From: Allodiplogaster sudhausi
Taxonomy: Eukaryota > Nematoda > Chromadorea > Rhabditida > Diplogasteridae
Length of the DNA: 64,000 nt
Direction: 5' to 3'
NCBI GenBank assembly: GCA_945643635.1
Contig: CALZFC010000009.1
Coordinates: 4,091,001 to 4,155,000 of the forward strand
Both the position numbers and the translations under genes were made by a program. Below are positions 1 to 30,604 of the stretch, piece after piece. The notes under the pieces are model-generated. The model was given only the letters and a program-made list of their open reading frames with translations. It did not search any database and was not told the DNA's origin. Positions within the stretch are counted from its first letter, which is position 1; each line of letters starts with the position of its first letter.

Positions 1-1732
1 TTTTGTACAATTCCATTCCATCATCATTCCTAGCTGTTTCCCACTACTGAACACTGAAGGAGTAAACTTTATTCACATGAAACTGTTGTCTCAATCCAAT
101 TGGTTGGGAAGAAAAATTCGTGCGAGAACAGAATTAACGTGCCATTCCAAGACTTGCACTTTCAACCTGGCCTTGCTGGAGAGAAGCAAGATGGGGAAGA
201 ATAAATAAAACAACGATGGTATCTGAGGGAAGGGTAGGAGAGTGAGAGGGGTTGCTGAAAGGGAGGGGTGGATGAAGAGTTGACCGTTTTGAGTAACAGT
301 GGATTACACGTAGAGTCATAAAAGGAGTGAGAGAGATAGTGGGAAGACAGAGAGAACGAGAGCGCTTCTTGGTAAGAGAAGTCTGCGCGGGGCTTTGAAA
401 GATTGATTAACGCATTTGTAGAAAAAAACGCGTTATGGTTTAGTAGCATGGGTAGGGAATGGGAGGGACGTGGATGAGAATAACAGGATTGGGTGTCACT
501 GTACATCATGCACTTGATTAGTTATTGATTTTTTCGTTATAGATTGCAGAACTAGACATTACGTACATGAGTAGAAGCTGACAAGTATTGGTGCGACAGG
601 GCATTGCAGAATGCCTGTACACGGCGAACCGGAGGTAAAAAGGAAAACATCAGATGAATGGTGAGGCCGACATGGTACAGCCACTTGGCTAGAGAGAGAG
701 AGAGAGGGATATTAGGGAAAGAGAGGGGGCCAGGGTCAGACACGTCTTAACACAAGTCTTTTAGGCGAGGAATAGCTTCGTGGTTGGCTGGTGACTATAT
801 TGGTTAGCAGAGGTGTCCAATGTGTTCCTAGTATGTACTTGGAGTGCCCGAACTAGCAGCGGGAGGAGGAGCAAAGGGAATTGATGCATAAACGAGAGGG
901 AAAATGGAAGCGGGAAGGACGTGATCAGTGTAACAAAGTATACAAGTTTCCTGCAGATAAACACTACTTTTACGCGCTCTCAATGTAGATTTCCTGGCTT
1001 TTGCCTGCACAAACAAGGACGGAAGAGGAACTAAGGAGGAAACAATTCTACGGATGGTAACGAATGACAGAATAATCGGTGGCGAAAAGCTACGTATACT
1101 CGAATATTGTGTGAAGAGCGATGCTAATATAAAATAACGGGACTAAATGCCAAAATTCACATATTAAAGATAGAGTAACCGAAAAGAAAATAATTAGAAT
1201 TAATAGTGAGAAAATTACTCGATACAGTTTGTAATAGAACATGACACTGCCGATTTATTTCGCAACAGACTTTTAATCCGTTGCAGCAATTAACAGCAGC
1301 TTAGTGCTGTTATAGATGGAGGGATATACAAACATTGAATCCTCTCTATAAAATATGAAGCCTGTGAGATACGACAGAAATGTTATAGCATATAATATGA
1401 ACCGAGCATTAAAGGACAATAGAGTGAGTAACGGGAATGACGAAGAGAACTCAGGAAGAATTTTTGACGCGCTTACGGGGTTGGAGAACGCTGAATGTGA
1501 GGTCAACAAAGAAAGTAAAAGGAAGGACACTCCACAGATAAATTACTACGTATGAGGCCGCCGCGCTTGAGGGTAGCGAGAGGAGTCAAGAGAGGTGGAT
1601 GGAGGAGAATGAGCCTCTGCAGTGCAAGCGAGTGTGAGGTAGCCGCCACTCGTGCTGGCTAACAATCTTTTGAGGGAAAGGACATGGGGAAGAGAAGGGC
1701 GAGAAGGCAGATGAAGCTTCTTCTTCTCTGAT
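1..1732. other. 3' flank of MYRF, no gene recognised
   Basis: No coding exon with recognisable similarity or sensible splice borders was found on either strand. The short open frames here have no family features. A minus-strand AATAAA (plus-strand TTTATT at 1254-1259) lies about 470 bases beyond the MYRF stop and could be its polyadenylation signal, but nothing else supports that choice. Confidence 0.5.
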
Positions 1733-19158
<17,426 letters not shown>

Positions 19159-19842
19159 CTGCAATTTGGCATGAGTGACCGGAGAGGTACAAAAAGGGGC
19201 GCAGAGAGACCGCCTGGCACAATGGCACGCAATATTATCGAAATGGACCGAGACAGAGCAAAAGCAAGAGAATGCGAGAGAGAGTGTCACTTGGCGAAAA
19301 CGTTAGGTGAACAACATGAAGACGAAGATGAACGCGTTGTACCGTTGCGAGAGTGCCTAGAATTGAGAAGCAGATAGGGAGGTGGATCTCATTAGAAAAA
19401 CAGAGAGATAAGACAGTGAGGTCGAGGGAAATGAGAAGATTAGAGTATATCGTCACGTGTATTCGACTCCTCTGCCTGCATTCTGGATGGCCCATTAGGT
19501 CGGGAGAAGAGAGAGAGAGCGAGAGTGAGAGAGAGAGAGAGAGAGACGAGGCTGGAAGTGAACAGCCGATGTGGGTGGTCACAAAAAAATGCGAGTGAAT
19601 GCGTGTGGCCATCTGGCCTTTGACTGAGCCGCCTGGCCAGCCAGCGGAAGCTCTTGCAAAATACCAGGAAAAATTGAGGAAGGATGACGATGACTCAGCC
19701 ATCGCGAGAGTGACGCAAGGTAATTCGTAAGAGTTCTGTGATTCTGTTGCTTCTTCCCAAGTCAGTGATGATTTGGGGGGCGAGTGAGTCTTTCTTTCTC
19801 TCTATCTCTCTCCCCCCCCCCCTCTCTCTCTCTATCTCTCTC

Positions 19843-19878
<36 letters not shown>

Positions 19879-22044
19879 GTGTATTCTGTGCCTGCGTGTC
19901 CTTGCACATACATTGGCTATGCATGTTACGGAGCGGCAAGAGTTTCGTAGAGAGAGAGGAGGGAAGAAAGAAACGGGGGGTGCCAGGTACACCGGCCGGC
20001 TGGCGGCGGCCCTCCTCAAAGTCTGCCGGCCACTCCCACTGGAATATTGCGCAATCAGCGCAGTTCTTTCTTCTCTTTTTCCGCTATTTTCTCCAGACCC
20101 AATATTCTTCTTTTTTTTGCGGGAAAGCACACGACGACGATTTCATGAGCGGTGCTAGAAAATGATTGAAATGGATCGGGAAAGAAAACGCCCTCGGAGA
20201 AACACTCGCCTTGAAGAAGAAGAAAATGTACGGACACATGGTCAGAAAGGGGATAGTTAATTCATCATTCGAGACACTCTGCTCATAATCAGAGGTGGAA
20301 TGTGGCAGAAACTAAACAAATATGACAGCTTTCGAATGTGCTGCCCACGAAAATGTGAGGTGCTGAGTGAAGCAGCCACACCTGTTGCTTCTGATAAGCG
20401 GAGACATCAAAGAGCAATCATCGACATACATTTCTCAGATACTTCTGTTTTTAACTAATCTAAACCGGGACGAAGACAAAGCAGTAACCGAGTAACGGAT
20501 GCATCTTTTTCATTGCTTTTCTCTTGCTCTGCTTCTTTCGGTCTCCGACTCTCGGCTAGCACTGAGACAAAAGCGTTTTGTGGGGGAGGAGAGGGAGAGA
20601 GAGAGAGAGAGAGAGAGAGATGTTCGTGCCAGGCTTTTAGCAGCATCTTTGACGCTGCCCATCTCTTTCAATCTCTACTCGTTACTTACTTGCCTGTTTT
20701 CCACCCGCTCTCTCTATCTCTCTGTCTCTGTCTCTCTGTCTCTCTCTCTCTCTGTCTCTCTCTCTCTCATTCTTTTCTCATCCTCTCGATTCTACCTTTA
20801 CAGCTCGAATCATCGGTGCCTTATCATTTTCACTTTCAACTGCACATTCTTCAAGAATCCTGGACCTGGGCAACGAACGGCTCTCATTTCAATATACATA
20901 CTCACCATACCGTGTTTCTCTTATCCATACAGTTATTCGTGTTATCCGCTCCCTTTCTCTGTCTTCTCAATAGTTTTGCTTATGACGAAGTCAATCTAGA
21001 TGGATAAAACTGCCTAATTACACATGTACACTGAATTAAAGAGATAAAAATTGTGCGCGCGGGAAAAGGTGAGGTGACTGACCTCATGCCATCAGGTAGA
21101 CAGTTCGTGCGAGAGATAGAGAGAGATAGGAAAAAAGAATAGAGAGAGACATGAAAAGGAATAGATCGGGGATAGCAGCCGCTGCGAGAAACCATCACAC
21201 ATGAACAAGGGAAATAAACTTGTTGGGTAAGATGCCAAAACGAAAATTAAATTAATTGGCAACTGAAATGATGCCGCAGTCCTGATATATAATCAGGGAA
21301 GTATGCAGGTGACACAATAGTACAGTAGGATTTAAGCAAACTGAAATCGAGAAAGAACACGCCTTCTAATGAATCCAAACATGTAATTGAAAGTCAGAAG
21401 ATACCACTTCCAAAAAGCACTCTTCAATACGAGCTAATTGTGCCTAATGATCTTGCATGAGGAAGAGAGCAGAAAGTGTGCATAAGTGTGTCGAGAGTGG
21501 ATGATACACACGCAAATTAAGATAAGAGAGGTAGGGAGGGAGAGAAAGAGAGATCGAGAGAGAGAAGGCAGATCTCTGGCAGGAAATAGAAAGCGGACAG
21601 CCTTCTTCTCAATGCGAACGGCTAGTGCCGACCGGCAGTAGAAAATGCATGTGAAACAAGAGTCTTCTGAGGCCTCGGGCACAGAGGAAAGAAGAGAGGA
21701 GAGTTAGAGAGAGAGAGAAAGAGGAGGGAAAGAGGTGAAGCCGAAACTCTCATCAAAGGGCTGCGCTCTCTCTCCCTTTCCGTCTCTCTTTTCCGCTCTC
21801 TCTCTCTATCTCTCTTTCTCTATCTCTCTATGTCTCTACCTGTCTCCCTTTTCGGCGAGTAATCGGAGACACATGGGGACGGTGGCGGGCTGGGCGCGGC
21901 GGTTAGCGGTGGCACCGAAAACTGGCAGGGGATGAAGACGTCCAGAGAGGAAGGCCTGCCGGATGGGGGTCAGCCGAAGCCGTATGGGCACTCTCGGCAA
22001 TGTAGGCACTGAGTGTGAGGTTGAAGAAGAGAGGGTGGTAAGCG

Positions 22045-22082
<38 letters not shown>

Positions 22083-22717
22083 TATATATATGATGAAAGA
22101 GTGGTTGAGCGAAACAGTAAGGGGGAATAAATAGAGGGAGAAATGTGAAGAAAATGGCAGAAAAATGGAATAGTTTCGATGTGAAACCAATCCGAGATTG
22201 CAAAAAAAGTAGAGGATTGGAAGCGTGAGGAAGAGCGGCATCTGGAGCAGCGCAAACAAGGCGACCGGGCGACGGTTTAGCCACTCTCCAAATAACCCCT
22301 GCCACTCCTCTCTGTCCCAGAATTCAACGAAACCCTCTTCGAGGAAATACATATAAAGATATGACATTGGACATCGATGACGCAACGTGTGAAGAAATGT
22401 GTACGAAGGTTGAGATAAAAGTACATGCAAACACTCTGAGAAACAGACAAGCACACCCTCCATGCACCTGCATCTTCGCTGCTTCAAGGAGACGCCACTC
22501 GGCTGGCCAGAGACCTATTTGTATAGCCTGAGAGGAGGGGGAGAGGGAGAGGAAAGGTTGTATGATGACATTGAAACTCGGCTTCGGACACATCTGACAG
22601 GCCTTTGGGCACCGTAGCGGCACAGCCTACCTTGATTTAGTGAAGTAACAATGCGCGGAGAAGGCAAGAGAGGTGGGAAAGCGGGTGAGGGGAGAAGAGA
22701 AAAGTACAGGAAAGATC
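19159..22717. other. Upstream region of MYRF, microsatellite rich
   Basis: No exon recognised. GA tracts lie at about 19505-19545 and 20590-20620; CT tracts at 19795-19876 (with a C9 run at about 19811) and 20709-20768. If the first recognised MYRF exon is preceded by a non-coding or short coding exon, it and the promoter should be here. Confidence 0.5.
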
Positions 22718-23231
22718 GGTGCTATCCTAGTTGGGGGGGGGGGCAAAATAATTTTTTTTTTAAAGTACTCCAAATCGTGCACAGGGGGGTTTATGGCCAT
22801 GGGGAACACGAATATAATGTTCATTTTGTATCATTTTGTCATTTAACAAAGTTACAGTACTTTTACTTGATATCTGTTTTACTCGATATCAGCTAAGATG
22901 CTGCTCTAAAGGGTTTTCAGACCTTATAAACTCGAATATTACGTTCTTTTCGCATCATCTCTATTCATTAGTGCTGAATTGACAATACATTAGTGTTTGG
23001 CAGCTCTTACAACTCCATAGTGCACGAGTTTAGATGAAAATTAGGGGAAAAAATGTGAAGTACTGTAACTTTGTTAAATGAAATTTTTTTGCAAATTGAA
23101 CATTATATTCATGTTCCCCATGGTCTAGAACCCTATATTCGTGATCCCCATGGCCTAAAACCCCTCTGTGCACGATTTATGGTACATTGAAAAATGAAAA
23201 TATTTTGCCCCCCCCCAACTAGGATAGCACC
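22718..23231. mobile_element. MITE-like inverted-repeat DNA transposon with 8-bp target duplication
   Basis: Both ends begin GGTGCTATCCTAGTTGGG followed by a G run (11 against 9) and GCAAAATA. The inverted repeats remain alignable for well over 100 bp (shared blocks: AATCGTGCACAG, GGCCATGGGGA, TTTAACAAAGTTACAGTACTT). The direct repeat gaaagatc flanks the element at 22710-22717 and 23232-23239, a perfect 8-bp duplication. There is no coding capacity. The right arm has an internal duplication of the CCATGGGGAnCAnGAATATA block. An 8-bp duplication with GG termini fits a non-autonomous Merlin-type element best; hAT is the alternative. Confidence 0.88.
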
Positions 23232-23239
23232 GAAAGATC

Positions 23240-26200
23240 TCCGTTTACAAGACCGCATGCCAGTGGAGGCGGCCGAATGGTTGACCCGCGTCAAGGTAGA
23301 TGAGGGTGCGCGGAGGGCCTTGGAAAAGAAGAAACGAACACGAGAAGGGAAGAACAACGTGACAAGAGCAGAGAGCGAGAGAAGACCTTGAGAAGGCAGA
23401 GGGATTTAGGAGAGTGAAAGCAAGAGAGACGAGAGAGAAAGAGAAAGAGAGTGAGAGAGAGAGAAAGCAAGAGAGACGGGAGAGAAAGAGAAAGAGAAAG
23501 AGAAAGAGAAAGAGAGAGAGAGAGAGAGAGAGGGAAAGCGAGAGAGACGAGAGAGGAAGATAGTGAGAGAGAGAGAATCTCTCGAGGCCAAGAGAAATAT
23601 ATGAAGATATGACGAAATGTATAGAGAAGGGAGAGAAAAGAGAGTTGGAAGAGCAGGCAGGAGAGCGGCGGTAATGTGTGGCACAGAGGTCATAGCAGCC
23701 CGAGAGGATCACGTCTCTCCTTCTCTTCCTGCTCCTTTCTCTTCGTCAAATTCCTTTCTTCTTTCCGTTTACTTGTTCAACAGGTTATATGTGTTCACGA
23801 GAGGAATTTGGAATAATTATTATAATTATATGTATATTAATATATGTATATGTATAATAGGACACCTGATGGCATTTTCTAAAGAAGAAAGAATTATTAG
23901 AAAGACGCTCTCTCTTCCTCTTTGCCTTCTTTATCTCTTCCAACTTCTCTTTCTTCCTACATTTCTGCTCTTTTTTTCTGCTTCTTCTAGTATGACCTCG
24001 ACACCCTATGGAGATGCACACGAAAAAACAAGACAAGACGGAATATAGAATAAAGTAAAGAAGGCGCACAGATGCCAGCTGCCCCTCTTAACTCTCTGAG
24101 AGCTGCCTTCTGATTGGTTGTCTTTTTGTACTCTCTCTTTGTGCTCTCTCTCTCTCTTCTCTCTTCCTCTCTTTAAATCTATCTCCGTCCTCTCCTCCCA
24201 CTGAGCCTCAACTATTACTCTTTACGCACTTGCACTGGGACACATCCAATCACGCCCCTTGCCCTTCACTCTCCCTTTTTTGACCAGTCATTGTCGGAGG
24301 CGTTCAAGGCAATGTGACGGACGAGAGGAACGAGAGAGTGTGGGGGCATGAGAGAGTGAGAGATAGAGAGGACGCTGATCGAATCCCTTTTTCATCAATG
24401 ATCTTGGGGGGAGACGCCGAGATTGGTGCCCAAGATATGACTAGTGGGGAGATTTGATCGGCTGTTCGGATATGCAGACATCGAAATTGCATTTGGGAGA
24501 AGAGAGAGAGAAAAAGAGAGAGAGAGAGAGAGAGAGAGGGTGACATTACTAATTGTAAGTGATAAGGACAGAATATGTATGTAAGTTTAATTGGTCTATT
24601 CCTGGCTTCAGCCCTCACACTCGTGACAGCTACATAGCTGTTAAGAAAGTGAAAAGGAGATGATAATCGCATCTGTGCCTGGTTCCATCTCACGAACTCC
24701 GAGGGGATTCCCGCGATATCCGGGCTTCACTCTTCTTCCGTGAACAGATACTTGGAGTTACGAGAACGATTTCGATCACGCGGTGAAGCTCGCGACATAA
24801 AAGATCCTCACTCTCTCCACCCATCTTGCTCTCTGCTTTCTTTCCCCCTTTCCCTCTCACCATCTTCTCCGGAATGTCCCATGAGATCAAAACTAGGGAT
24901 CGGATAATCCACACAAGAGAACGCGTGACCACTCTCTGTGAAAGAATGCTTCGAACCCATCTACATTTTTTCTCTCCATAAAACAAATTTATTGAAAGAT
25001 GATTAACACTGTTTTTCCACCATCGTGAGAAATAAAACCGAGCAGGGAAATTTATCATAAATTAAGAGATACAACAAGTCCATCAAGACAGTAAATGAGT
25101 TGTTGAGGACTCAGCAGTCAAAGACGAAAGAAAGAAAAAGGTCATTGTTTGTCCCCAATGAAGATGACAATTCCTTTGTACATCGGCTATTGCGCACTTC
25201 TTATGAAGACAATCAGCGCGAGCAGAGATCGACAATGCATTGAAGACACACTGAAGCAGGCAGAAAATATAATAGAACAGAGCAACTGATGTTTCGTGAA
25301 AAAGGACTGTTATGGCAAACAAGTGTAATGTTGTCTATAAAGCAAATACAGTAAGATAAGATAAGAATGGGAGGCTGGCTGGAGAATTGTGTACTCCATG
25401 AGTGCACGCAGAAAGGTAACAACATAATGATGCCATATTTCGCACACTTCGACGGTGCCTCATAAATAGGTAGTGTAGAAAAAAGTAATGGAGACTTAGC
25501 AAAGTTGAGCATGAAAAAGGCAGAGAGAGAGGGAGGTATAGAGAGAGAGAGGGGGAACAAAAATGAAGGAAGATACATCTATGAAGATTGCGCAGTGAGT
25601 TGAACCCAAAAAAGAAGTGAAAGAAAATAGAAAGACGCAAAATTGGATGAGAATGGCTGTGGGAGAGAGAGAGTGCCAGACGGCGAGAGAAGCGAGCCCG
25701 AGTGGCCGGCACACACATGCACAAGCACAAACGCTGAATAAATGACCAGTGTCAGGGGGAGAAGTCACTCTCGCAAAGGCGTGAGAACATGTAAGGGGAG
25801 AAAATAGGAACGAAATGAGAGACAGAAAGAGGCAGAGAGAGAGAGACAGAGAAAGATTTGCGAAAAATAACACATGAGAAAGTCAGTGCAAATGGAGAGC
25901 AGGGAAAGTGTAGATTAACAAAGGAAGCAAGAGAGGAATGTCATATATGACGATGAAACTGAAGGAGGTGGATGAAGCCAAGATGAGAGAGATAGCAACC
26001 GATAAAGCGAAAGGAACAGAGAAAGAGAGTGTGAGAGAGATTGGATGGAGGACGGAAAGAGGAAAAATAGGGAAGAGAAGCCGTTAATGAGCGTGGTGGC
26101 GCGGCCCCGAGTTGTGTCTCCACGTGCCAGCGGCAGCACAAAGGAAGCCAAGCACAAAGTGGATACAACGAGAATTCCAGGAGTTGCGGAAGCGAAAAGA

Positions 26201-29200
26201 TTACATTTCAAAAAGCTCTATGTTTCTCGGAGTGTTCGAAATATAATTTACAATGTTTACCTTGATCTAGGAATACATGGAATAGATTGTATTTTGTCCA
26301 TACGTTAAATGTGTAAGAAATAGATTTCAAGCTAGAACTATTAAGTAATCCTACATTCTAGTGAGTGTTTGAGTGTCGAACTGAGAGAAGTACCTCATTA
26401 TGCAGAGTGGAACAGCAGACGTCAAGACATTTGTAAACAGCAACGAATTATCTCTTTCCATCCTCTCGTACATTATGTTAAAATACTGCTTCAACAAGAT
26501 GCGCTGGCAATTTGATGTGGAGCGGACACACAAAGCGAGTTAGAAAGGGGCATGAGTTACCCCTGAATGAGAGTGCAAAACAGATCTATGCATATCTGCA
26601 CTTGGAGGGCGAATCTTGTCAAGGCAGGCACGACGAGTACTGTCATTATGATAAATCGTTTCATCCAATGCAAATGTGCATAGCCCTTTTTCAACACAGC
26701 TTAAAGGGGTCCGAATGCCTTTCACGACTGAAATGACGCTTGTTTTAATCGCTGATTCCTCCACTGGGAAATGTATGAAAAGAGGATTCAAAAATGTAAG
26801 AAAACACGCGATCAAAAAAGCATGGCTATTCCCTGTCAACAAGACCGAGCTGATTGTGAGACCGAAAACTAGCGCGCCAAATTGGCATTGCAAAGTTGTT
26901 CTATTTCGGGAGAGCTGAAAGGTGCCAAGGAGCGTAAACAACTGGAATATGTCTCTTTGACAGAATCGAGGTGGACGAAGGGTAAACAAAGGGGTGGCAT
27001 CTGGCTTCTCGGAAGCTGAGCACGGCAGGAGAGCCAGCAAGATATCTGCTCCCTGACGGGTGGTTTCCTGGTGGATGACAGGGGGGGGGGGGGGTGGGTT
27101 GCAGAGTAGGCCAAGCCAGGCACTTACTGCACAAGGAGACTCGACACGGCCGACAGGCCGGATCGGGAACGGCAACGAAAAAAATGGAAGTAATCAGAAC
27201 TTTTATATGATAGGAAGAGAAAAGAAAATTATTGAAAAAAAAGTATGCCATGCAAAGGGAGTGGAAAGACACGAGAAAAAAATAGAGAGAGTGAAAGAGA
27301 AAAAGAAGAAGGAGGAGCAAATAAACAGCAGGCAACCGAGAAAATGTCGGCAAAGAGAGATAAAAAAATAACAGCCAGATAAAGCAGATAAAAATAACAG
27401 ACTTCAATAGATAAACAATATTGTCAGGTACTGACAGCGAATGCATGCATGCGTACTCTAAATACTTGGATGGGGAGACGTGTTGAAATTGTAATGCTGT
27501 GACACTATTTGTTTATCAGAGAATCATGCATTTCAAGAGATGCCCTAGAAGGGCTGAAAAGGACAACTCCTAGGGGTTTGGCTAATCTTTGCTCGAACAC
27601 TCTGCAGCTGTTCGGATCACGTGATTAGGGTGGGCGACTGGGACCGATTTGGTGAGAGAAGGGAGGCCTCGCCCTCTTGCGCGACGCTGAACCACGCAGT
27701 GAGAGAAAGAAAGAGAGAGTGAGAATAACTTCCTTCTCTTTTCCTTCTGTATTTGTCTTATCTCTCTCTCTCTCTGCCTTTCTTTCTCTCTCCCTCTTTC
27801 CCTCTCTCTCTCTCATTCTCTCATTCTCTCAGCCACTCCTCTCTCATGGCCACGCACTCGGTAGACAGCCGCTCCGTCTACAAATTCGCTGTCATTCTCC
27901 TCTTTCGCTTGTGTTTGTTATACTCTTTGCTCTTTCTGCTAAGCCTCCTTTCATCTGCCACAACGCCTCGCACTGCCTTCACCCTACCATGCCTCTCTCT
28001 CTCTTGCTCTGCTTCTCTCTCTTTCCCTCTCTCTCTCTCTCTATCTCTCTCTATCTCGCCGTCCCCTGTGTCTTCCATAACCGTCACCCCCAGTACTCTG
28101 AACTGCCAAAAAGCGATCGATCTTTTGCGACCTAAGCCAACCGCGCAAGTACAGCTTTTCTTCTTACACTAATTCAGATATCCCGAGCAAGTCAGAATAT
28201 TTTTGGAAGGGCATTAAAATAACTACAATTGTTTTCCTCGAAAATATATTTTAAAAATTCCCCAGAAGAAATTTGCATACATTACTATGATGACATCAAT
28301 GCAAATTACTTCAAAACAATATCAAGTAACAAATGAAGTATGTACATAGTTATCTCTTCATTTCTAAGGAGAACAATGTGAATTATTAAAGATGAGAGAA
28401 AAAGTCGTATACACAATCGTAGCATATACATAACTTAGATTTGTTTATTTCCTAAAGGGAGCAAAATTTCCGTAAAAAATGAGAATCACGAGAGGAAAAT
28501 AGATTTTAAAAACATACTGTAAACGCTTGACGGCTATTGTTTGTTTTCAATAAAATGGAAAATGAGACAAATTACTATATGGAATGAATGTTTTTGCTCA
28601 ACCTTTCCTTACTTAGGTTAAGTGATATGAAATGCAGTTATGGGCTAAAATTCAGAAGAAAAGTAGAGAGCGTATTATATTCAGCAACCGAAGCACATAT
28701 GAGAAAAGGAAGGAAAGAGTGGTAGAGAAAGGTGTTGTTGAGCGAGAGAGAGCGAGAAAGAGAGAGAGAGATAGAAGAGATGCAGCGAGAGAGAAAGCGA
28801 GAGACATAGAGAGGGCGAAGAGGGCATTCCAAGGATACGGCCAAGGCAGGGCGGACAGGAGTGGAGTCATCCCACCTTTTCCACTACTCCCCTTCTCCAT
28901 CTGTCTGGCCGCCAGGTAGAGTAGATGGAGAGGCCATTCTATCTGCACCGAGGGAATTGACTTTTTTTCTTTCCTCTCTATTTCGTCTCCACCACTCTCT
29001 TTCTTCTCTTCTCTTCCGCATTCTCTCTCTTTGTACAAGAATGCAGAAGAGGGATGGCATGTTCGTACAAATTGCAGCTTCACGCATAACATGTATACAT
29101 GCCATGTAACATGTGTACATGTGCATTAGCCTCATATGTGATCCGAACACAACATGCCGATATTTTGCAATGTTAAAGCGTCCAACTCTGTCATATAAGC

Positions 29201-30604
29201 TTCTATTTTCCCCTCCATTATTATCGTCGTTGTCAGGAATAACGACTGCACAACTGAAAAAAAGATTTAATAGATGATAACAAAGATAACGAAAAGAATA
29301 AAGATGAATAGATATTTTAAAGAAGCGAGAAGAGAACAAAAGACGATGCTTTTAGGCGATTGCGAGAACGGCGGGCATGTGTTACGGAAGTATGAGAATG
29401 CAGTTAGAGTGGAAGAGAAGACAGCAGAGAAGAGGAACAGAGATGAAGGAGAAAGAGAGAGTGAGTGAGAGAAGAGAGCGCAGACGTGGCCGCAGTGCCA
29501 GGCACCTTGCGAGTGAACTCTGGCCGAGCCGACCGCATCAGTCTTCTCCTCCGGACATCGGTCGTTGGCCTCTCGCCCGCTGCCGCCAGAAGCCTCCCTT
29601 CCCGGTGGTCACCCACTCTCACTCCACGATGGCGTTTCCCCTCCAGACGCGTCACCCACTCAATTCCAGCTTCGCTGAAGACTCTAAGAAAACCATGACA
29701 TTCGCACACAAAAGTAACTACAAGCCGAAACATAACGCAGCAGATTTTTTACGTGTATAACAGCTTTCACCCAAGGTTGTTACTCAATGATTCATTAAAC
29801 CATTCACCGGATATTTTTAAACAAATTCTATTAATGATTATATAAATACATTTGCATAATGACAACGAATTACATGATAGCACAGCAAATGGTGTCGACA
29901 CAGGAAATGAATGGGATGAGCATCATTCAAATTGTAAGGATAGAATGAAAGATGAGATTGGTGCTCACTGGTTGGCCTAACACCGGAAGAGATATCAAGG
30001 AATCTGATAGAATAAATAAATAAAAAAATCCTAATTGGCACGAGGTGAATATGAGTGCATTTCTTTTACTGTTTATGGATGAAGGTGAGAAAGAGAAAAC
30101 CTGCAAGGGAAACGATTGGTTGAATTCTTGCAAATCATTCGACTCAGTTCGGTTCGCGAGAGCGGTTCCGTAAAAAAAATGTAAGGAGGAACCTGCCCGA
30201 GAGAACACAGGCCATAATATTTAGAGAAAACCGATAAAGTTTTAAAATGTAGATTTGCGTGTCTGATATCTCCTTTGAAATCGCAACCCGTGTTCTCGAG
30301 AACAGCTCATATCTAGTAATATGCTCTAAAACTGCACAACCCATGAAACACGCACTGGAGAAGAAGGCGAAGAGAATTGCAGGCCTGGATGCGTACGTGA
30401 ATAACAGGAAGAATCTATGGCCCAATTTGGCACGGCATAAGGCAAACTTATAACAGCTCGTAATAAATTAGATAAAACGATACTCGAATTGCATGTACTA
30501 TATAATGCATATCGATGAATCCTAGAGGAAATAATGCACTTTGGGCTGTGAAATTGGCAAAATCAACCAGGTAATGAGTATTAAGTACTCTAGTACTCGG
30601 CTGG
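23240..30604. other. Intergenic region between MYRF and the CNG channel
   Basis: No gene could be supported on either strand. GA tracts lie at 23402-23580 and about 24500-24540, CT tracts at about 27760-27830 and 28010-28060, and a G14 run at 27081-27094. Open frames of 80-210 codons occur, but they lack domains, splice context or conserved motifs that I can recognise. Confidence 0.55.

Noticed and set aside
27081..27094. G14 run as a G-quadruplex or regulatory site
   Set aside because: A single homopolymer run without spaced G tracts; similar C or G runs at 19811, 51254 and 57509 suggest simple slippage or assembly noise.
29377..29760. 127-codon plus-strand frame with an opposing 109-codon frame
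   Set aside because: Both strands are open over the same GC-rich stretch, and neither shows domains, splice context or a plausible start.
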